Of a stretch of 64,000 nucleotides of DNA, positions 53,685-62,830 are shown one piece after another. Numbering within the stretch: position 1 is the first letter of the stretch; each line of letters opens with the position of its first letter. The notes under the pieces were generated by a model. That model searched no databases. It saw only the letters and a list, made by a program, of their open reading frames with translations, and was not told the DNA's origin. The position numbers and the translations under genes were made by a program. Origin of the DNA: QHXN01 sp032162705 (GTDB lineage: Bacteria > Acidobacteriota > Blastocatellia > Pyrinomonadales > Pyrinomonadaceae); contig JAVRON010000098.1 in the NCBI GenBank assembly GCA_032162705.1, forward strand, positions 25,936-89,935, given 5' to 3'.

Positions 53685-55340
53685 TTAACGCGCCTTGACG
53701 AAGACGAGTGCGACCTTCCCGTTATCACCAACGGCCTTTGCTTCCAGCCCCGGCGCGTCGAAGAGTTGCGGCTCGTTCTCCAAAGGTACGATGACAAGCA
53801 CTTGCCCGCCCTTACTGCGCGCGAACGCTTCGACCTCGTTCTCGCCCTCAAGCTTTAGCGGCTCGCCGCGCTCGTCATACGCGAGTCGGCCCGCGGCGTA
53901 GAACTCAGCCGTCCGCTCGATTGTGTGGAGGCTCACCACCGGCAGCCCTCCGGAGCCTTGCGCGCTCGCCTCTCGAAACACCTGCCCCAGAGTTTCGCTC
54001 CGCGCCGCGCCTTCGAGCGCACCCCCAACGAGCAGCGCGATTGTCAGTAGTGTCGCCCCGGCAATCGAGACGACACTGAGCGCCCTCATCCTTGCGAAGA
54101 AGAGAGCAATGATGCCCGCCAGACCCGTTGGCAGCACGAGCGCGGTCGTATAAGTCGCCGACAGCCCCCGCATCGAAGCGCCCAGAGTCCCGAAGTGAAA
54201 GAACGCGAAACCGATGCCCGCCGCGCAGGCCGCGAGCGAGAGCAGGCCCGTCAATCTCATCAAGATGAGTCCGCCGGGGCCCCGCAGATACCTGTGAACG
54301 CAATCGCCCGCCAGCAGCGCCGCGCCCGGAATCGCCGGAAGCACATAGCCTGGTAGCTTCGAGGCCGAGACCGAGAAGAAGAGCAGCGGCAAGGCGAGCC
54401 ACGCCAGCGCCAGCACGCGCAGCTTACCCGCCGCGTCCTCCGCGCGCGGATTCGTCTGCAAAGCCCCAGCCAGTCCGCCGAAGAGGAAGAGTGTCCACGG
54501 CAGCGTCATCATCAACGTGACGGGCAGATAGAAATAGAAGGGCTGCGGGTGATGGTACTTGTTTGAGATGTACCGCGCGAAGTGATGCTGTATGAAGAAC
54601 TCGTCAACGAACACACGCCCGTGACGCGCGTACACGGGCCCGTACCAGATGGCCGCGACCAGAAGCGCGAGTAAAGGGCCCCACAGAATGCCGAGCCTCA
54701 ACAACCCCGGCCATCTCCGCCGCAGAAGATAATAGACGGCCAACACTCCAACTGGAATGACGACGCCGACCAATCCTTTCGCCAGCAGCGACGCACCCAC
54801 GAAAGCGTAAAAGCCGACGAGCCACGGCCTCCTTCGATTCTCGAAGCGCTCAACCTCCGAGCGATAGAAACAGACGAGCGCGCCGGTCACAGTGGCCGTC
54901 AGAATATTGTCAAAGCTCGCCGCGCGCGCAAACGCCACAAGCCCCAGCATCGAGGCCGTCACCGCCGCGCAGGTGATTCCTAAACCCCTTAGCCCCTCGC
55001 CCGACTCGAACTCCGCGCGCCGCGCCGCCCATCCCACCAGCAGAACCGTCAACACTCCGGCCAGAGCCGACCCCAAGCGCGCCGCGAACTCCGTCACCCC
55101 GAATACATGGAAAGCCACTATCTCCAGCCAGTAGAGCAGCGCGGGCTTCTCGAACCACGTGTGCCCGGCGAGTGTCGGCGTCACCCAATCGCCCCGCGCA
55201 TACATCTCGCGCGCAACCTCTGCGTACCGCGGCTCGTCGGGCCCGAGCAGCGGCACCGCCCCCAACCCATAGAAATAGACGGCGCACACCGCCACGAACA
55301 GGACGACCCATGCGCGCTTTGCAAGCAGGAAACGTTGCAA
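53685..55340 (-). CDS. ArnT-like glycosyltransferase (GT39 family)
   Basis: A 551-residue integral membrane protein with about a dozen transmembrane segments. The extracytoplasmic loop LLGPDEPRYAEVAREMYARG and the WFEKPALLYW segment are typical of polyprenyl-phosphate-sugar transferases that modify lipid A or proteins. The start is assigned to TTG 55340 because GGAG lies seven bases upstream; a longer ATG reading from 55421 translates heptad repeats (LLTTDYCLLTTDYC). It ends 2 bp from the convergent hydrolase-like gene. Confidence 0.87.
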   Translation of the reverse strand: MQRFLLAKRAWVVLFVAVCAVYFYGLGAVPLLGPDEPRYAEVAREMYARGDWVTPTLAGHTWFEKPALLYWLEIVAFHVFGVTEFAARLGSALAGVLTVLLVGWAARRAEFESGEGLRGLGITCAAVTASMLGLVAFARAASFDNILTATVTGALVCFYRSEVERFENRRRPWLVGFYAFVGASLLAKGLVGVVIPVGVLAVYYLLRRRWPGLLRLGILWGPLLALLVAAIWYGPVYARHGRVFVDEFFIQHHFARYISNKYHHPQPFYFYLPVTLMMTLPWTLFLFGGLAGALQTNPRAEDAAGKLRVLALAWLALPLLFFSVSASKLPGYVLPAIPGAALLAGDCVHRYLRGPGGLILMRLTGLLSLAACAAGIGFAFFHFGTLGASMRGLSATYTTALVLPTGLAGIIALFFARMRALSVVSIAGATLLTIALLVGGALEGAARSETLGQVFREASAQGSGGLPVVSLHTIERTAEFYAAGRLAYDERGEPLKLEGENEVEAFARSKGGQVLVIVPLENEPQLFDAPGLEAKAVGDNGKVALVFVKAR

Positions 55341-55356
55341 GTATAGTCTCCGGAAA

Positions 55357-55534
55357 AGTAGACAGTAGAAGCAGTAGTCAGTAGTCAGTAGACAGTAGTC
55401 AGTAGTCAGTAGATTTGGCAAGCGGCCTTGCCGGTTTAACTTTCACCGCCCACTAGAGAAGCTATGTGTACTGTCTACCGACTATCGACTACTGTCTGCC
55501 GTCTACTGTCTACTGTCTACTGACTACCGACTAC
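55357..55534. repeat. Heptad palindrome, AGTCAGT/AGACAGT family, in a divergent promoter region
   Basis: The left arm of about 67 bp (AGTAGACAGTAGAAGCAGTA and onward) and a right arm of similar length (ACTGTCTACCGACTATCGAC and onward) flank 44 bp. It occupies nearly the whole gap between the GT39 gene and the divergent oxidoreductase gene. Confidence 0.92.
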
Positions 55535-55536
55535 TT

Positions 55537-56523
55537 ATGAACCAGACGTTTCGCACAGCCGTCGTCGGCGTGGGCCATTTGGGACGCCAGCACGCGCGCA
55601 TTCACGCCGCGCTCGCCGCCGAAGGTAAATCCAGCTTCGTCGCCGTCTGCGACACGCATGAGGAGACGGCGCGCGCGGTCGCCGCCGAGCGCGGGACGCG
55701 CTGGACGACCGACTGGCAAACGCTCGTCGGAGATGTTGACGCAGTGAGCCTCGCCACTCCGACCGAGTCGCACGCCGAGATCGCCTGCGCGCTCCTCGAA
55801 GCGGGCGTCCACGTTCTCGTCGAGAAACCCATCTCGCGCACGCTCGAAGAAGCAGACCGGATGATCGCCGCCGCCGAGCGCGGCCAGGCCACACTCATGG
55901 TCGGCCACCTCGAACGCTTCAACCCCGCGCTCGTCGCCCTGCGTCCGCACGTGCGCGACCCTCTCTACTTCGAGATTCATCGCGTCGGTCAGTTCACCGC
56001 TCGCTCGCTCGACATCGACGTGGTGCTCGACCTGATGATTCACGACTTAGACGTTGTGCTCTGGCTCGTCGGACACGATGTCGAGGTGACGGACGTGCGC
56101 GGCGTCGGACTGCCCGTGCTGACGAACCGCGTTGACGCCGCCAACGCGCGCATCGAATTCGCCACCGGCGCGGTCGCCAACATCACGGCCTCGCGCGTCG
56201 GGACGGAGAAGATTCGCAAGATGCGCTTCTTTCAGCCGCACGATTACATCGCCGTCGATTACAGTACGCGCCGCGCATCAATCAGCAGCCTCGCGCCGCC
56301 AAGCTCGACCGGCTCGTGGCCGGGCGTCCAGGTCAGAAATCTCGACATCGTCGATGTCGAGCCACTGCGCGCCGAAATAGAACTCTTCATCGAAGCGGCG
56401 CGCGAAGGCAAGCCAGCGCCCGTCACCGGCACAGAGGGACGCCAGGCACTCGCGCTCGCCGAACGCCTCCTCGAACGCATCCACGAACATCCGATGGTCG
56501 CCGGGATGAAGATGCAGTTCTGA
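55537..56523 (+). CDS. Gfo/Idh/MocA family oxidoreductase
   Basis: A 328-residue NAD(P)-dependent dehydrogenase. The Rossmann start AVVGVGHLGRQHARIHAAL, the EKPISRTLEEAD motif with its catalytic-region Lys, GHLERFNPAL and DLMIHDLDVVLWL are typical. The substrate is probably a nucleotide- or free sugar but is not determinable. The ATG follows a heptad array with no visible RBS. The next gene starts 10 bp downstream. Confidence 0.88.
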   Translation: MNQTFRTAVVGVGHLGRQHARIHAALAAEGKSSFVAVCDTHEETARAVAAERGTRWTTDWQTLVGDVDAVSLATPTESHAEIACALLEAGVHVLVEKPISRTLEEADRMIAAAERGQATLMVGHLERFNPALVALRPHVRDPLYFEIHRVGQFTARSLDIDVVLDLMIHDLDVVLWLVGHDVEVTDVRGVGLPVLTNRVDAANARIEFATGAVANITASRVGTEKIRKMRFFQPHDYIAVDYSTRRASISSLAPPSSTGSWPGVQVRNLDIVDVEPLRAEIELFIEAAREGKPAPVTGTEGRQALALAERLLERIHEHPMVAGMKMQF

Positions 56524-56533
56524 CGCCAATCCG

Positions 56534-57715
56534 ATGCAAATGACTCAGAACGACAAACGCGAAGAAGCTATCTCTCACATGCTCGCGGAGCGCATCGCCG
56601 CGGGCGACTTCCCTTCCGCCGTCTATCTCGTCGCCGAGCGCGGGCGCATACGCTTCTCCGACGCGTTGGGCGACGCCGTCCGCGACCCTGTCAGACATCC
56701 AGCGACGCTCGAAACCATCTTCGACCTCGCCTCTCTGACGAAGCCGCTCGTCACGGGAATGCTCCTGGCGTTGCTCGTCGAGCGCGGCCTCGTCGAACTC
56801 GACTCTCCTGTCTCGACCTACCTTCCACAGTTCGGGACGAGTGACAAGCGCGCCGTCACGGTCAGGCATCTGCTGACGCACACGTCGGGGCTGCCCGCAT
56901 GGCAACCGCTCTACCTGCTTTGCGAGGGAGACCGTGAACGTGTGCTGGACGTGATCGCCTCGCAGACGCTCGAACAGCCCGAGGGCACGCGCGTCGTATA
57001 CAGTGACCTCGGGTTTATTACGCTCGGACTGCTCACCGCACGCGTCGCCTCAACGCCGCTGGCCGAACTCGCGCGCCGGGAAATCTTCCGCCCGCTCAAA
57101 CTCACACGCACCTTCTTCAATCCGGAAAAATCTTTGCAGACCGAAGTGGCCGCGAGCGAATCGGGCGGTAACGCTTACGAGCGCGGGATGTGCGAGAGCG
57201 AGACGGGACGGAAGACGACTCAACATCAGCGAGGGCCCAAGACGGCGGGACAGTGGCGCGAACGAACGGTCTGGGGCGAAGTCCACGACGGCAACGCATT
57301 CTTCCTCGGCGGCGCGGCAGGTCATGCCGGACTCTTCTCGACGGCGCGCGAGACCTTGCGGCTCGGCGAACAGTTTCTGCCGCGCACCACCACGCTCCTT
57401 GCGCCCGAGACCTGCGCGCTCTTCACCTCGAATATGACGGAGGGGCTAAACGAGGCGCGCTCGTTCGCATGGCAGCTCGCGGCCACACCCGAATCGACCG
57501 CGGGCGCGCGGCTCCCACCCGAAAGCTTCGGCCATCTCGGTTTCACCGGCACGAGCTGCTGGATCGACCCTCGCCTTGAGCGCGTCCTTATCCTTCTGAC
57601 GAACCGCACGCACGCGCGCACGCTCCCCTTCGCCAACATCAACGGCGTCCGACGGCGCTTCAACACCCTCGCCGTCGAAGCGTTGGAGAGGCTTGAGCCG
57701 GGAAGCGAGAATTAG
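56534..57715 (+). CDS. Beta-lactamase/penicillin-binding protein family serine hydrolase
   Basis: A 393-residue class C beta-lactamase fold protein without an obvious signal peptide. The SxxK motif is SLTK in DLASLTKPLV, the second motif is YSD in VVYSDLGFI, and the third region is FTGTS before CWID. Such proteins act as esterases, D-amino acid peptidases or lactamases. Resistance function is not implied. An Arg/Lys-rich insertion (about residues 215-240) interrupts the fold before WGEVHDGNAF. Confidence 0.85.
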   Translation: MQMTQNDKREEAISHMLAERIAAGDFPSAVYLVAERGRIRFSDALGDAVRDPVRHPATLETIFDLASLTKPLVTGMLLALLVERGLVELDSPVSTYLPQFGTSDKRAVTVRHLLTHTSGLPAWQPLYLLCEGDRERVLDVIASQTLEQPEGTRVVYSDLGFITLGLLTARVASTPLAELARREIFRPLKLTRTFFNPEKSLQTEVAASESGGNAYERGMCESETGRKTTQHQRGPKTAGQWRERTVWGEVHDGNAFFLGGAAGHAGLFSTARETLRLGEQFLPRTTTLLAPETCALFTSNMTEGLNEARSFAWQLAATPESTAGARLPPESFGHLGFTGTSCWIDPRLERVLILLTNRTHARTLPFANINGVRRRFNTLAVEALERLEPGSEN

Positions 57716-57736
57716 CCACTACATCTCCTAACTTAC

Positions 57737-57857
57737 TTTTCAGTTGAAGGTAATGCGGGGCGCTTCACCACAGAGGCACAGAGACTTGAACTACTCTGTG
57801 CCCACTCTGTGCTCTCTGTGCCTCTGTGGTGAAGCGCCCGATACTCAAACCTCAAGT
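57737..57857. repeat. MITE-like element, CTTCACCACAGAGGCACAGAG variant
   Basis: A perfect 26-bp stem (57758-57783 with 57814-57839) begins GGGCGCTTCACCACAGAGGC. A left outer arm TTTTCAGTTGAAGG is kept. It lies about 20 bp after the beta-lactamase-family gene. The rest of 57716-57998 shows no gene. Confidence 0.9.
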
Positions 57858-57998
57858 CAACAGTGATACAAGACCTGCCTGCCACCGCTGCTGGTACTCA
57901 CACAGATTTCGAGCGACTTTTGTGAGAGGTCTATTGTAGAATCGCGGCCGCGCGCTCCCCTTCCTTCTTTACCGCGCTTGACGTGAGCACACAGGCCG

Positions 57999-60458
57999 AT
58001 GCGTTCCTCCATCCAGAAAATATTTGTCGCGACTCTGCTCTGCTGCGCCCTCGTCTCGCCGTCTCTCAAGCTCAGAGCGCAGGACTCGCAGCAGCCAGCG
58101 ACGAGACCGCGCCGCGCGATAACTCCATCAACACAGACAACACAGACGACATCCCCAACACAGACGACACAGACATGGCCGACTGCCAACGACAGCGACC
58201 CCGCGCCCATCCCCGAGATCGAGTCGGAGCCTGTCCACATCACGACCGAGCCGGTCATACGCATCGGGCTTGCGACGGGTGCGCGCAGCGTCACGGTCTC
58301 AACCACGGGCGCGTCGCTCAATGCCACGGAGTCCGGCGAACGCCCCGTCCCGCTTGATGTCGCACGCGTTCGCATCGAGCCGCGCGCTTATCCGGCCCTG
58401 CCCACGGCTCCGCCCAACCAAGAAGCAGATAGACTCGAAACAGCATCAAGCTCGACTTCGGAAACACCATCAATCCCGACTTCGGAAACACCAACAGTTC
58501 GACCGGGGCAAGCTTCACAGGCGAAGGCACGACAGCCGCATCTCTCTCCCTCGGTCGAAACCGCTCGACCGACCGAAGGCTCACGGACTTCTCAACAGTC
58601 CGAAGGCTCGCGAGCTTCTCGGCAAACCGAAGACTTGCGAGCTACTCGGCAGACCGAAGACTCGCGGCGCGTGAGTCCGTCAGCCATCTCCGGCGCGAAA
58701 GGCTCCGTGCAGTTGACTTCGCGCGCGGGAGCGGCCACTCGCGGCGAAGTCCTCTACGTACCGGGTTCGACGAAGCCTCTACTAGACCTGCGCGCGCCCA
58801 TCGTCTTCGCGCCCGAAGACGCCGAAGCGCATCCGGTTCGTTTCAACGAGAAGCCATACCGCGGGCGGCTCGAAGTCTTCGCGAATACGAAGGGGGCGCT
58901 GACGGTCGTCAACGTCGTCACGCTCGAAGACTACGTGCGCGGCGTCGTGCCGAACGAGCTTTCGCCGGGCGGCTATCCTGAGCTTGAGGCTTTGAAGGCG
59001 CAGGCCGTCGCCGCGCGCACCTACGCCGTCAGCAATCTTGGCCGCTTCGCCGCCGAAGGCTTCGACCTGACGCCCGACACGCGCTCGCAAGTCTACGGCG
59101 GACGCTCGACCGAGCATCCTCTGACAGACCGCGCCGTACTCGAAACACGGGGCCGCATCGCCACTTACAAAGGCGTGCCCATCAACGCGCTCTACACTTC
59201 GACCTGCGGCGGTCGAACCGAAGATGCCGAGAACATCTTCGGCGGTGCGTCCGTTCCATACTTGCGCGGGCGCGAATGCGCGCTCGAAGCGGGCAGTCAC
59301 TTCGCGCACACGAACATCCGCACGACGCGCGAGCCGCCCTCGATTAAATCCGAAGAGCACTCGACGAGCGCGCGCGATGCCGCGTTGCTCTCCGTACACG
59401 GCTTCAGCTTGCCCGCGCGAGTCGGCGACGAATGGCTTGCGGCAAGCGTCACGATTGAGGAGCTGCGCGAACTCATCGGGCGCGTCGCCGCACTCGCACG
59501 CCAGCCCGCCCCGTTCATCACAGCCGAGACACCACGACCTGGCGGCTTCGCGACGGCGCTGGCCGCGGCGCTCGACGGCGAGAGCCGAGGCGCGGTGCTT
59601 CTCAACAGCGCGGATGTCGAATACCTTCTCGCCTTCCACGACGCCGCAGACATTCCACAGCAGAACCGCGCCGACGTGGCCGCGATGCTTCGCGAAGGGC
59701 ATCTCTCGCTCTTCCCCGATGGGACGTTGCGCGCGCGCCAGCCCTTGTCCCGCTCACGTGTGCTCCGAGCGCTCGCGCATGCACTCGAAGCACGCGGCCT
59801 CCTGCGCTTGCAGAAGGCCACGGCGCGGACGGGGCCCGACGGCACGCTTCTGCTCCGTCCCGCTTCGGGCAAAGACCTGAGCGTCGCGTTTGCGCCGGAG
59901 GCTTATCTTTTCCGCGCGTTCGGCGAAGGGCTTTACCCCGCGCGCGAGATCGAGCTGGTCGGCGGCGAGTCTTTGACCTATCACACCGGCGCACGCGGCG
60001 AGATCGACTACCTCGAAGCGCGCCCGGCGGCAAACGGCGCGGCCTCAGACCACGTCTCGCCCTTCGCCAACTGGTCTGAGACTCTAACGCCTTCGGGCGT
60101 CCTCTCGCGTCTGTCGCGCTCGATTCCCGAAGTAGGCTCGCTCCTCGACGTGCGCGTCCAAAGGCGCGGCGTCTCAGGGCGCGTGCTCGACCTCGAAGTC
60201 GTCGGGACGCAAGCGACCGCGCACGTGCGCGGCGGGCGCATACGCTCGGCGCTGGGGCTACGCGAGCAACTCTTCGTCATCGACCGCGCGTACGACGAGA
60301 GCGGTCGTGTCTCACGTTTCACCTTCAACGGGCGCGGCTGGGGGCACGGCGTCGGCATGTGCCAGGTCGGGGCTTACGGGATGGCGCGCGCCGGACTGTC
60401 TTACGATAAAATTCTGAAATCCTTCTACACCGGAATCAGCTTGAGCAAGCTCTACTGA
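57999..60458 (+). CDS. Exported SpoIID/LytB domain protein
   Basis: An 819-residue protein with a signal peptide (residues 1-28) and a long disordered Ser/Thr/Pro/Gln-rich region to about 230, including a degenerate nine-residue repeat (EGSRASRQT, EDLRATRQT). A SpoIID domain follows with LEDYVRGVVPNE, AQAVAARTYA, YTSTCGGRTEDAENIFGG and the late GHGVGMCQVGAYGMA. A large insertion (about residues 440-680) splits the domain. SpoIID is a lytic transglycosylase acting on denuded peptidoglycan, so a cell wall role is expected. Confidence 0.9.
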   Translation: MRSSIQKIFVATLLCCALVSPSLKLRAQDSQQPATRPRRAITPSTQTTQTTSPTQTTQTWPTANDSDPAPIPEIESEPVHITTEPVIRIGLATGARSVTVSTTGASLNATESGERPVPLDVARVRIEPRAYPALPTAPPNQEADRLETASSSTSETPSIPTSETPTVRPGQASQAKARQPHLSPSVETARPTEGSRTSQQSEGSRASRQTEDLRATRQTEDSRRVSPSAISGAKGSVQLTSRAGAATRGEVLYVPGSTKPLLDLRAPIVFAPEDAEAHPVRFNEKPYRGRLEVFANTKGALTVVNVVTLEDYVRGVVPNELSPGGYPELEALKAQAVAARTYAVSNLGRFAAEGFDLTPDTRSQVYGGRSTEHPLTDRAVLETRGRIATYKGVPINALYTSTCGGRTEDAENIFGGASVPYLRGRECALEAGSHFAHTNIRTTREPPSIKSEEHSTSARDAALLSVHGFSLPARVGDEWLAASVTIEELRELIGRVAALARQPAPFITAETPRPGGFATALAAALDGESRGAVLLNSADVEYLLAFHDAADIPQQNRADVAAMLREGHLSLFPDGTLRARQPLSRSRVLRALAHALEARGLLRLQKATARTGPDGTLLLRPASGKDLSVAFAPEAYLFRAFGEGLYPAREIELVGGESLTYHTGARGEIDYLEARPAANGAASDHVSPFANWSETLTPSGVLSRLSRSIPEVGSLLDVRVQRRGVSGRVLDLEVVGTQATAHVRGGRIRSALGLREQLFVIDRAYDESGRVSRFTFNGRGWGHGVGMCQVGAYGMARAGLSYDKILKSFYTGISLSKLY

Positions 60459-60506
60459 ACGACCTCGGCTCCACTTACAAACTCGACTCTACTGACGACC
60501 GCTTCG

Positions 60507-60614
60507 ATGATTGCAACCATGCGCTTCTCACGCATACAACTGGCCGGCGCGCTTACCCTGCTTCTCTTCATCTGGCTGGTGATTCTGTTCCGGTTCGTCT
60601 TCGCTTCGACGTGA
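60507..60614 (+). CDS. Small single-span membrane protein (35 aa) upstream of miaA
   Basis: The ORF reads MIATMRFSRIQLAGALTLLL followed by FIWLVILFRFVFAST: a short basic N-terminus and one hydrophobic helix of about 20 residues. Its stop overlaps the miaA start codon (GTGA), which suggests translational coupling. No strong RBS is seen. Function unknown; it could also be a leader ORF for miaA. Confidence 0.55.
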   Translation: MIATMRFSRIQLAGALTLLLFIWLVILFRFVFAST

Positions 60615-61555
60615 GCGCGCACATCAAAACAGAGAAGCCGATCATCGCCGTCGTCGGCCCGACAGCTTCTGGAAAGAGCGAGCTGGGGATTGCGCTCGCG
60701 CTCCGCTCGAACGGCGAGATCATCAACTGCGACTCCGTACAGGTCTATCGCGAGATAGAGATCGCGACGGCCAAAGTCCCACACAGAGAGCGACGCGGCG
60801 TCCCGCATCACCTGTTAGATTTCCTCCCGCCCGAGCTAATGTACACCGCCGCCGACTGGGCGCGCGACGCACTCTCGAAGATCGACGAGATAGAGGCGCG
60901 CGGTCGCACCGCCCTGCTTGTCGGCGGCTCGGGCTTTTACCTTCGAGCGCTTCGCGAACCCTTCTTTGAGGCCCCGCCTACCGACGCAGACCTGCGCGCT
61001 CGTCTAGTGGCCCTGCGCGAGCGACGCGGCGCAGAGCATCTACATCGAATCCTTCGACGGCTCGACCCCGAACGCGCGGCGCGTCTTTCGCCACGCGACT
61101 GGTCACGTGTCCAGCGCGCACTTGAGCTGCGACTGCAAACCGGCGTCAAGCTCTCCGTGAGAATGAATCAGCGACCTTCGCCTGCGCCACAGTCTGAGCG
61201 CCTGCGCGTCTTTGCCCTGAGTCCGCCGCGCGCCGAACTCTTCCGCCGCATCAACCTGCGCGCCGAGGCGCACTTCCGCGCGGGGCTGGTCGAAGAGGTG
61301 CGGGACTTGCTCGCGCGAGGCGTGCCTGCCGACGGAAGCGCGCTCGGAGCGCACGGCTACCGGCGGGTCGTCGAATACCTGCGCGGACTGCGTACGCTTG
61401 AGAGCGCCGTCGAACAGACGAAGCTCGACGTGCGCCACTACGCCAAGCGCCAGCTCACGTGGTTCCGACGCGAGCCGGGAGTCGAATGGGTTGAAGGCTT
61501 CGGCGACGAAACGCGCGTGCAGGAAGAGGTCACTCGACGGCTCGGCCTCTGTTGA
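60611..61555 (+). CDS. miaA: tRNA dimethylallyltransferase MiaA
   Basis: A 314-residue enzyme that prenylates A37 of tRNAs reading UNN codons. The P-loop GPTASGKSELG, the DSVQVYREIEIATAKV block, LLVGGSGFYLRAL and the C-terminal AKRQLTWFRREP are diagnostic. Start is GTG at 60611. It lies upstream of hfq, a neighbour arrangement known in many bacteria. Confidence 0.96.
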   Translation: MSAHIKTEKPIIAVVGPTASGKSELGIALALRSNGEIINCDSVQVYREIEIATAKVPHRERRGVPHHLLDFLPPELMYTAADWARDALSKIDEIEARGRTALLVGGSGFYLRALREPFFEAPPTDADLRARLVALRERRGAEHLHRILRRLDPERAARLSPRDWSRVQRALELRLQTGVKLSVRMNQRPSPAPQSERLRVFALSPPRAELFRRINLRAEAHFRAGLVEEVRDLLARGVPADGSALGAHGYRRVVEYLRGLRTLESAVEQTKLDVRHYAKRQLTWFRREPGVEWVEGFGDETRVQEEVTRRLGLC

Positions 61556-61639
61556 AGCAACGATTGTTCTCCGGCTCGACCTCTTAACTCGACCCCTTAG
61601 TTGTATCGACGGTGACTAAGTTTGCGATTTCTGTTAACG

Positions 61640-61672
61640 TTGAGCCTCGAACTTTGAACTTTGAACACGTTA
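61640..61672. repeat. Short GAACTTT heptads
   Basis: GAACTTTGAACTTTGAAC repeats with period 7 in the miaA-hfq gap, flanked by AACGTT and CACGTT. It is short and has no clear second arm. Confidence 0.5.
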
Positions 61673-61723
61673 ATGTAATCTGTCCGAATCCAAATTTCAC
61701 TCGGATTACAAGCGGGAGCCGCT

Positions 61724-62023
61724 GTGGACACAAAATCTACTCCCCAGAACATACAGGATGCTTTCCTGAACACGGTGCGCCGCGAGAAGGACACCGTGAC
61801 GATCTACCTGATGAACGGCGCGAAGCTCTCAGGGCGTATACGCAGCTTCGACAAATTTTCCGTGCTGCTCGAATCCGCGTCGCAGGAGCAATTGATCTTC
61901 AAGCACGCGATCTCGACCATACAGCATGCGCGCCGCAGCACCACGGGCGAGCACCGTCCACCCCACGCTCCAGACCACGGCCCCGAGTCCGGCGGCGAGT
62001 CTGCGGGTCGCGCGGACGGCTGA
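61724..62023 (+). CDS. hfq: RNA chaperone Hfq
   Basis: A 99-residue Hfq. The Sm1 region (TVTIYLMNGAKLSGRIRSFD) and Sm2 region (QEQLIFKHAISTI) are intact, with the KH-type FKHA motif of the proximal RNA-binding face. The C-terminal 30 residues are His/Pro/Gly-rich and disordered. The start is GTG with GGGAG five bases upstream. Its presence suggests sRNA-based regulation in this organism. Confidence 0.95.
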   Translation: MDTKSTPQNIQDAFLNTVRREKDTVTIYLMNGAKLSGRIRSFDKFSVLLESASQEQLIFKHAISTIQHARRSTTGEHRPPHAPDHGPESGGESAGRADG

Positions 62024-62072
62024 CGAAAGCCTACGCCCTTTCAACTACTAAATACGGAGAAATTAAAAAGTC

Positions 62073-62717
62073 TTGGCCTCCGCTTTCATCACCTTCGAGG
62101 GCATCGACGGGTGCGGTAAATCAACCCAGTTGCGCATGCTCGCAAGCGAGCTACGCCTGCGCGGCAATGAGGTCGTCGCCACGCGCGAGCCGGGCGGGAC
62201 TCCCCTCGGCACACACATCCGAACAGTCCTGCTCGACGCCGAGGAGAAGGTCGATCCGCTCGCGGAGCTTCTGCTCTACGCCGCCGACCGCGCGCAGCAC
62301 GTGCTTGCGCTCGTCCGGCCCGCGCTCGACTCAGGCCACATCGTCCTCTCCGACCGCTACGCCGATGCGACGGTCGCGTATCAGGGCGCGGGGCGCGGCT
62401 TCACAGACGAACTGGTTGCGAATCTCGTCGCGCTCGCCACCGGCGGCCTGATGCCCGGCCTGACGCTCATCTTCGACCTGCCCGTTGACGAGAGCCAGCG
62501 CCGCCAGGCGTTGCGCTCGCGCAAGGGTGCCAAACAGGATCGCCTCGACGCAGAGGACGCAGCCTTCCACACGCGCGTCCGCGACGCCTACCTGAGAATC
62601 GCCGCCGCCGAACCCGAGCGTGTCCGCGTCATTGATGCCAGCGGCTCAGTCCAGGAGACCCACACGCAAGTCATGCGGCTCGTCATGCCTTTTATCGAAG
62701 CCGAGGCTAGGGGTTAG
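62073..62717 (+). CDS. tmk: Thymidylate kinase
   Basis: A 214-residue dTMP kinase. The P-loop ITFEGIDGCGKSTQ, the substrate loop REPGGTPLG and SDRYADATVAYQGAGRG are present. The start is a TTG at 62073 with only a distant GGAG; no better start is available. The last codons (EARG) and the TAG stop come from a TAGAGGC heptad array, as in mobA. Confidence 0.95.
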   Translation: MASAFITFEGIDGCGKSTQLRMLASELRLRGNEVVATREPGGTPLGTHIRTVLLDAEEKVDPLAELLLYAADRAQHVLALVRPALDSGHIVLSDRYADATVAYQGAGRGFTDELVANLVALATGGLMPGLTLIFDLPVDESQRRQALRSRKGAKQDRLDAEDAAFHTRVRDAYLRIAAAEPERVRVIDASGSVQETHTQVMRLVMPFIEAEARG

Positions 62718-62826
62718 AGGCTAGAGGCTGGTTAAAGATTCCTCGTCTACAACTCTCGGCTTTCATTATCGGGTTACTACTAGCCTCCAGCCTCTAACCC
62801 CTAGTCTCTAGCCCCTAGTCTCTAAC
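62703..62826. repeat. Heptad palindrome, TAGAGGC/TAGGGGT family, containing the tmk stop
   Basis: GAGGCTAGGGGTTAGAGGCT pairs with CAGCCTCTAACCCCTAGTCT across about 45 bp. The right arm ends a few bases before the holB ATG. Confidence 0.92.
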
Positions 62827-62830
62827 AATT

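Noticed and set aside
56534..57715. Reading the beta-lactamase-family gene as a resistance determinant
   Set aside because: SxxK and other motifs are shared by esterases and peptidases of the same fold, and nothing points to lactam hydrolysis.
58782..59702. 306-codon minus-strand ORF opposite the SpoIID-domain gene
   Set aside because: Antisense shadow; the plus-strand frame has a signal peptide and conserved SpoIID motifs.
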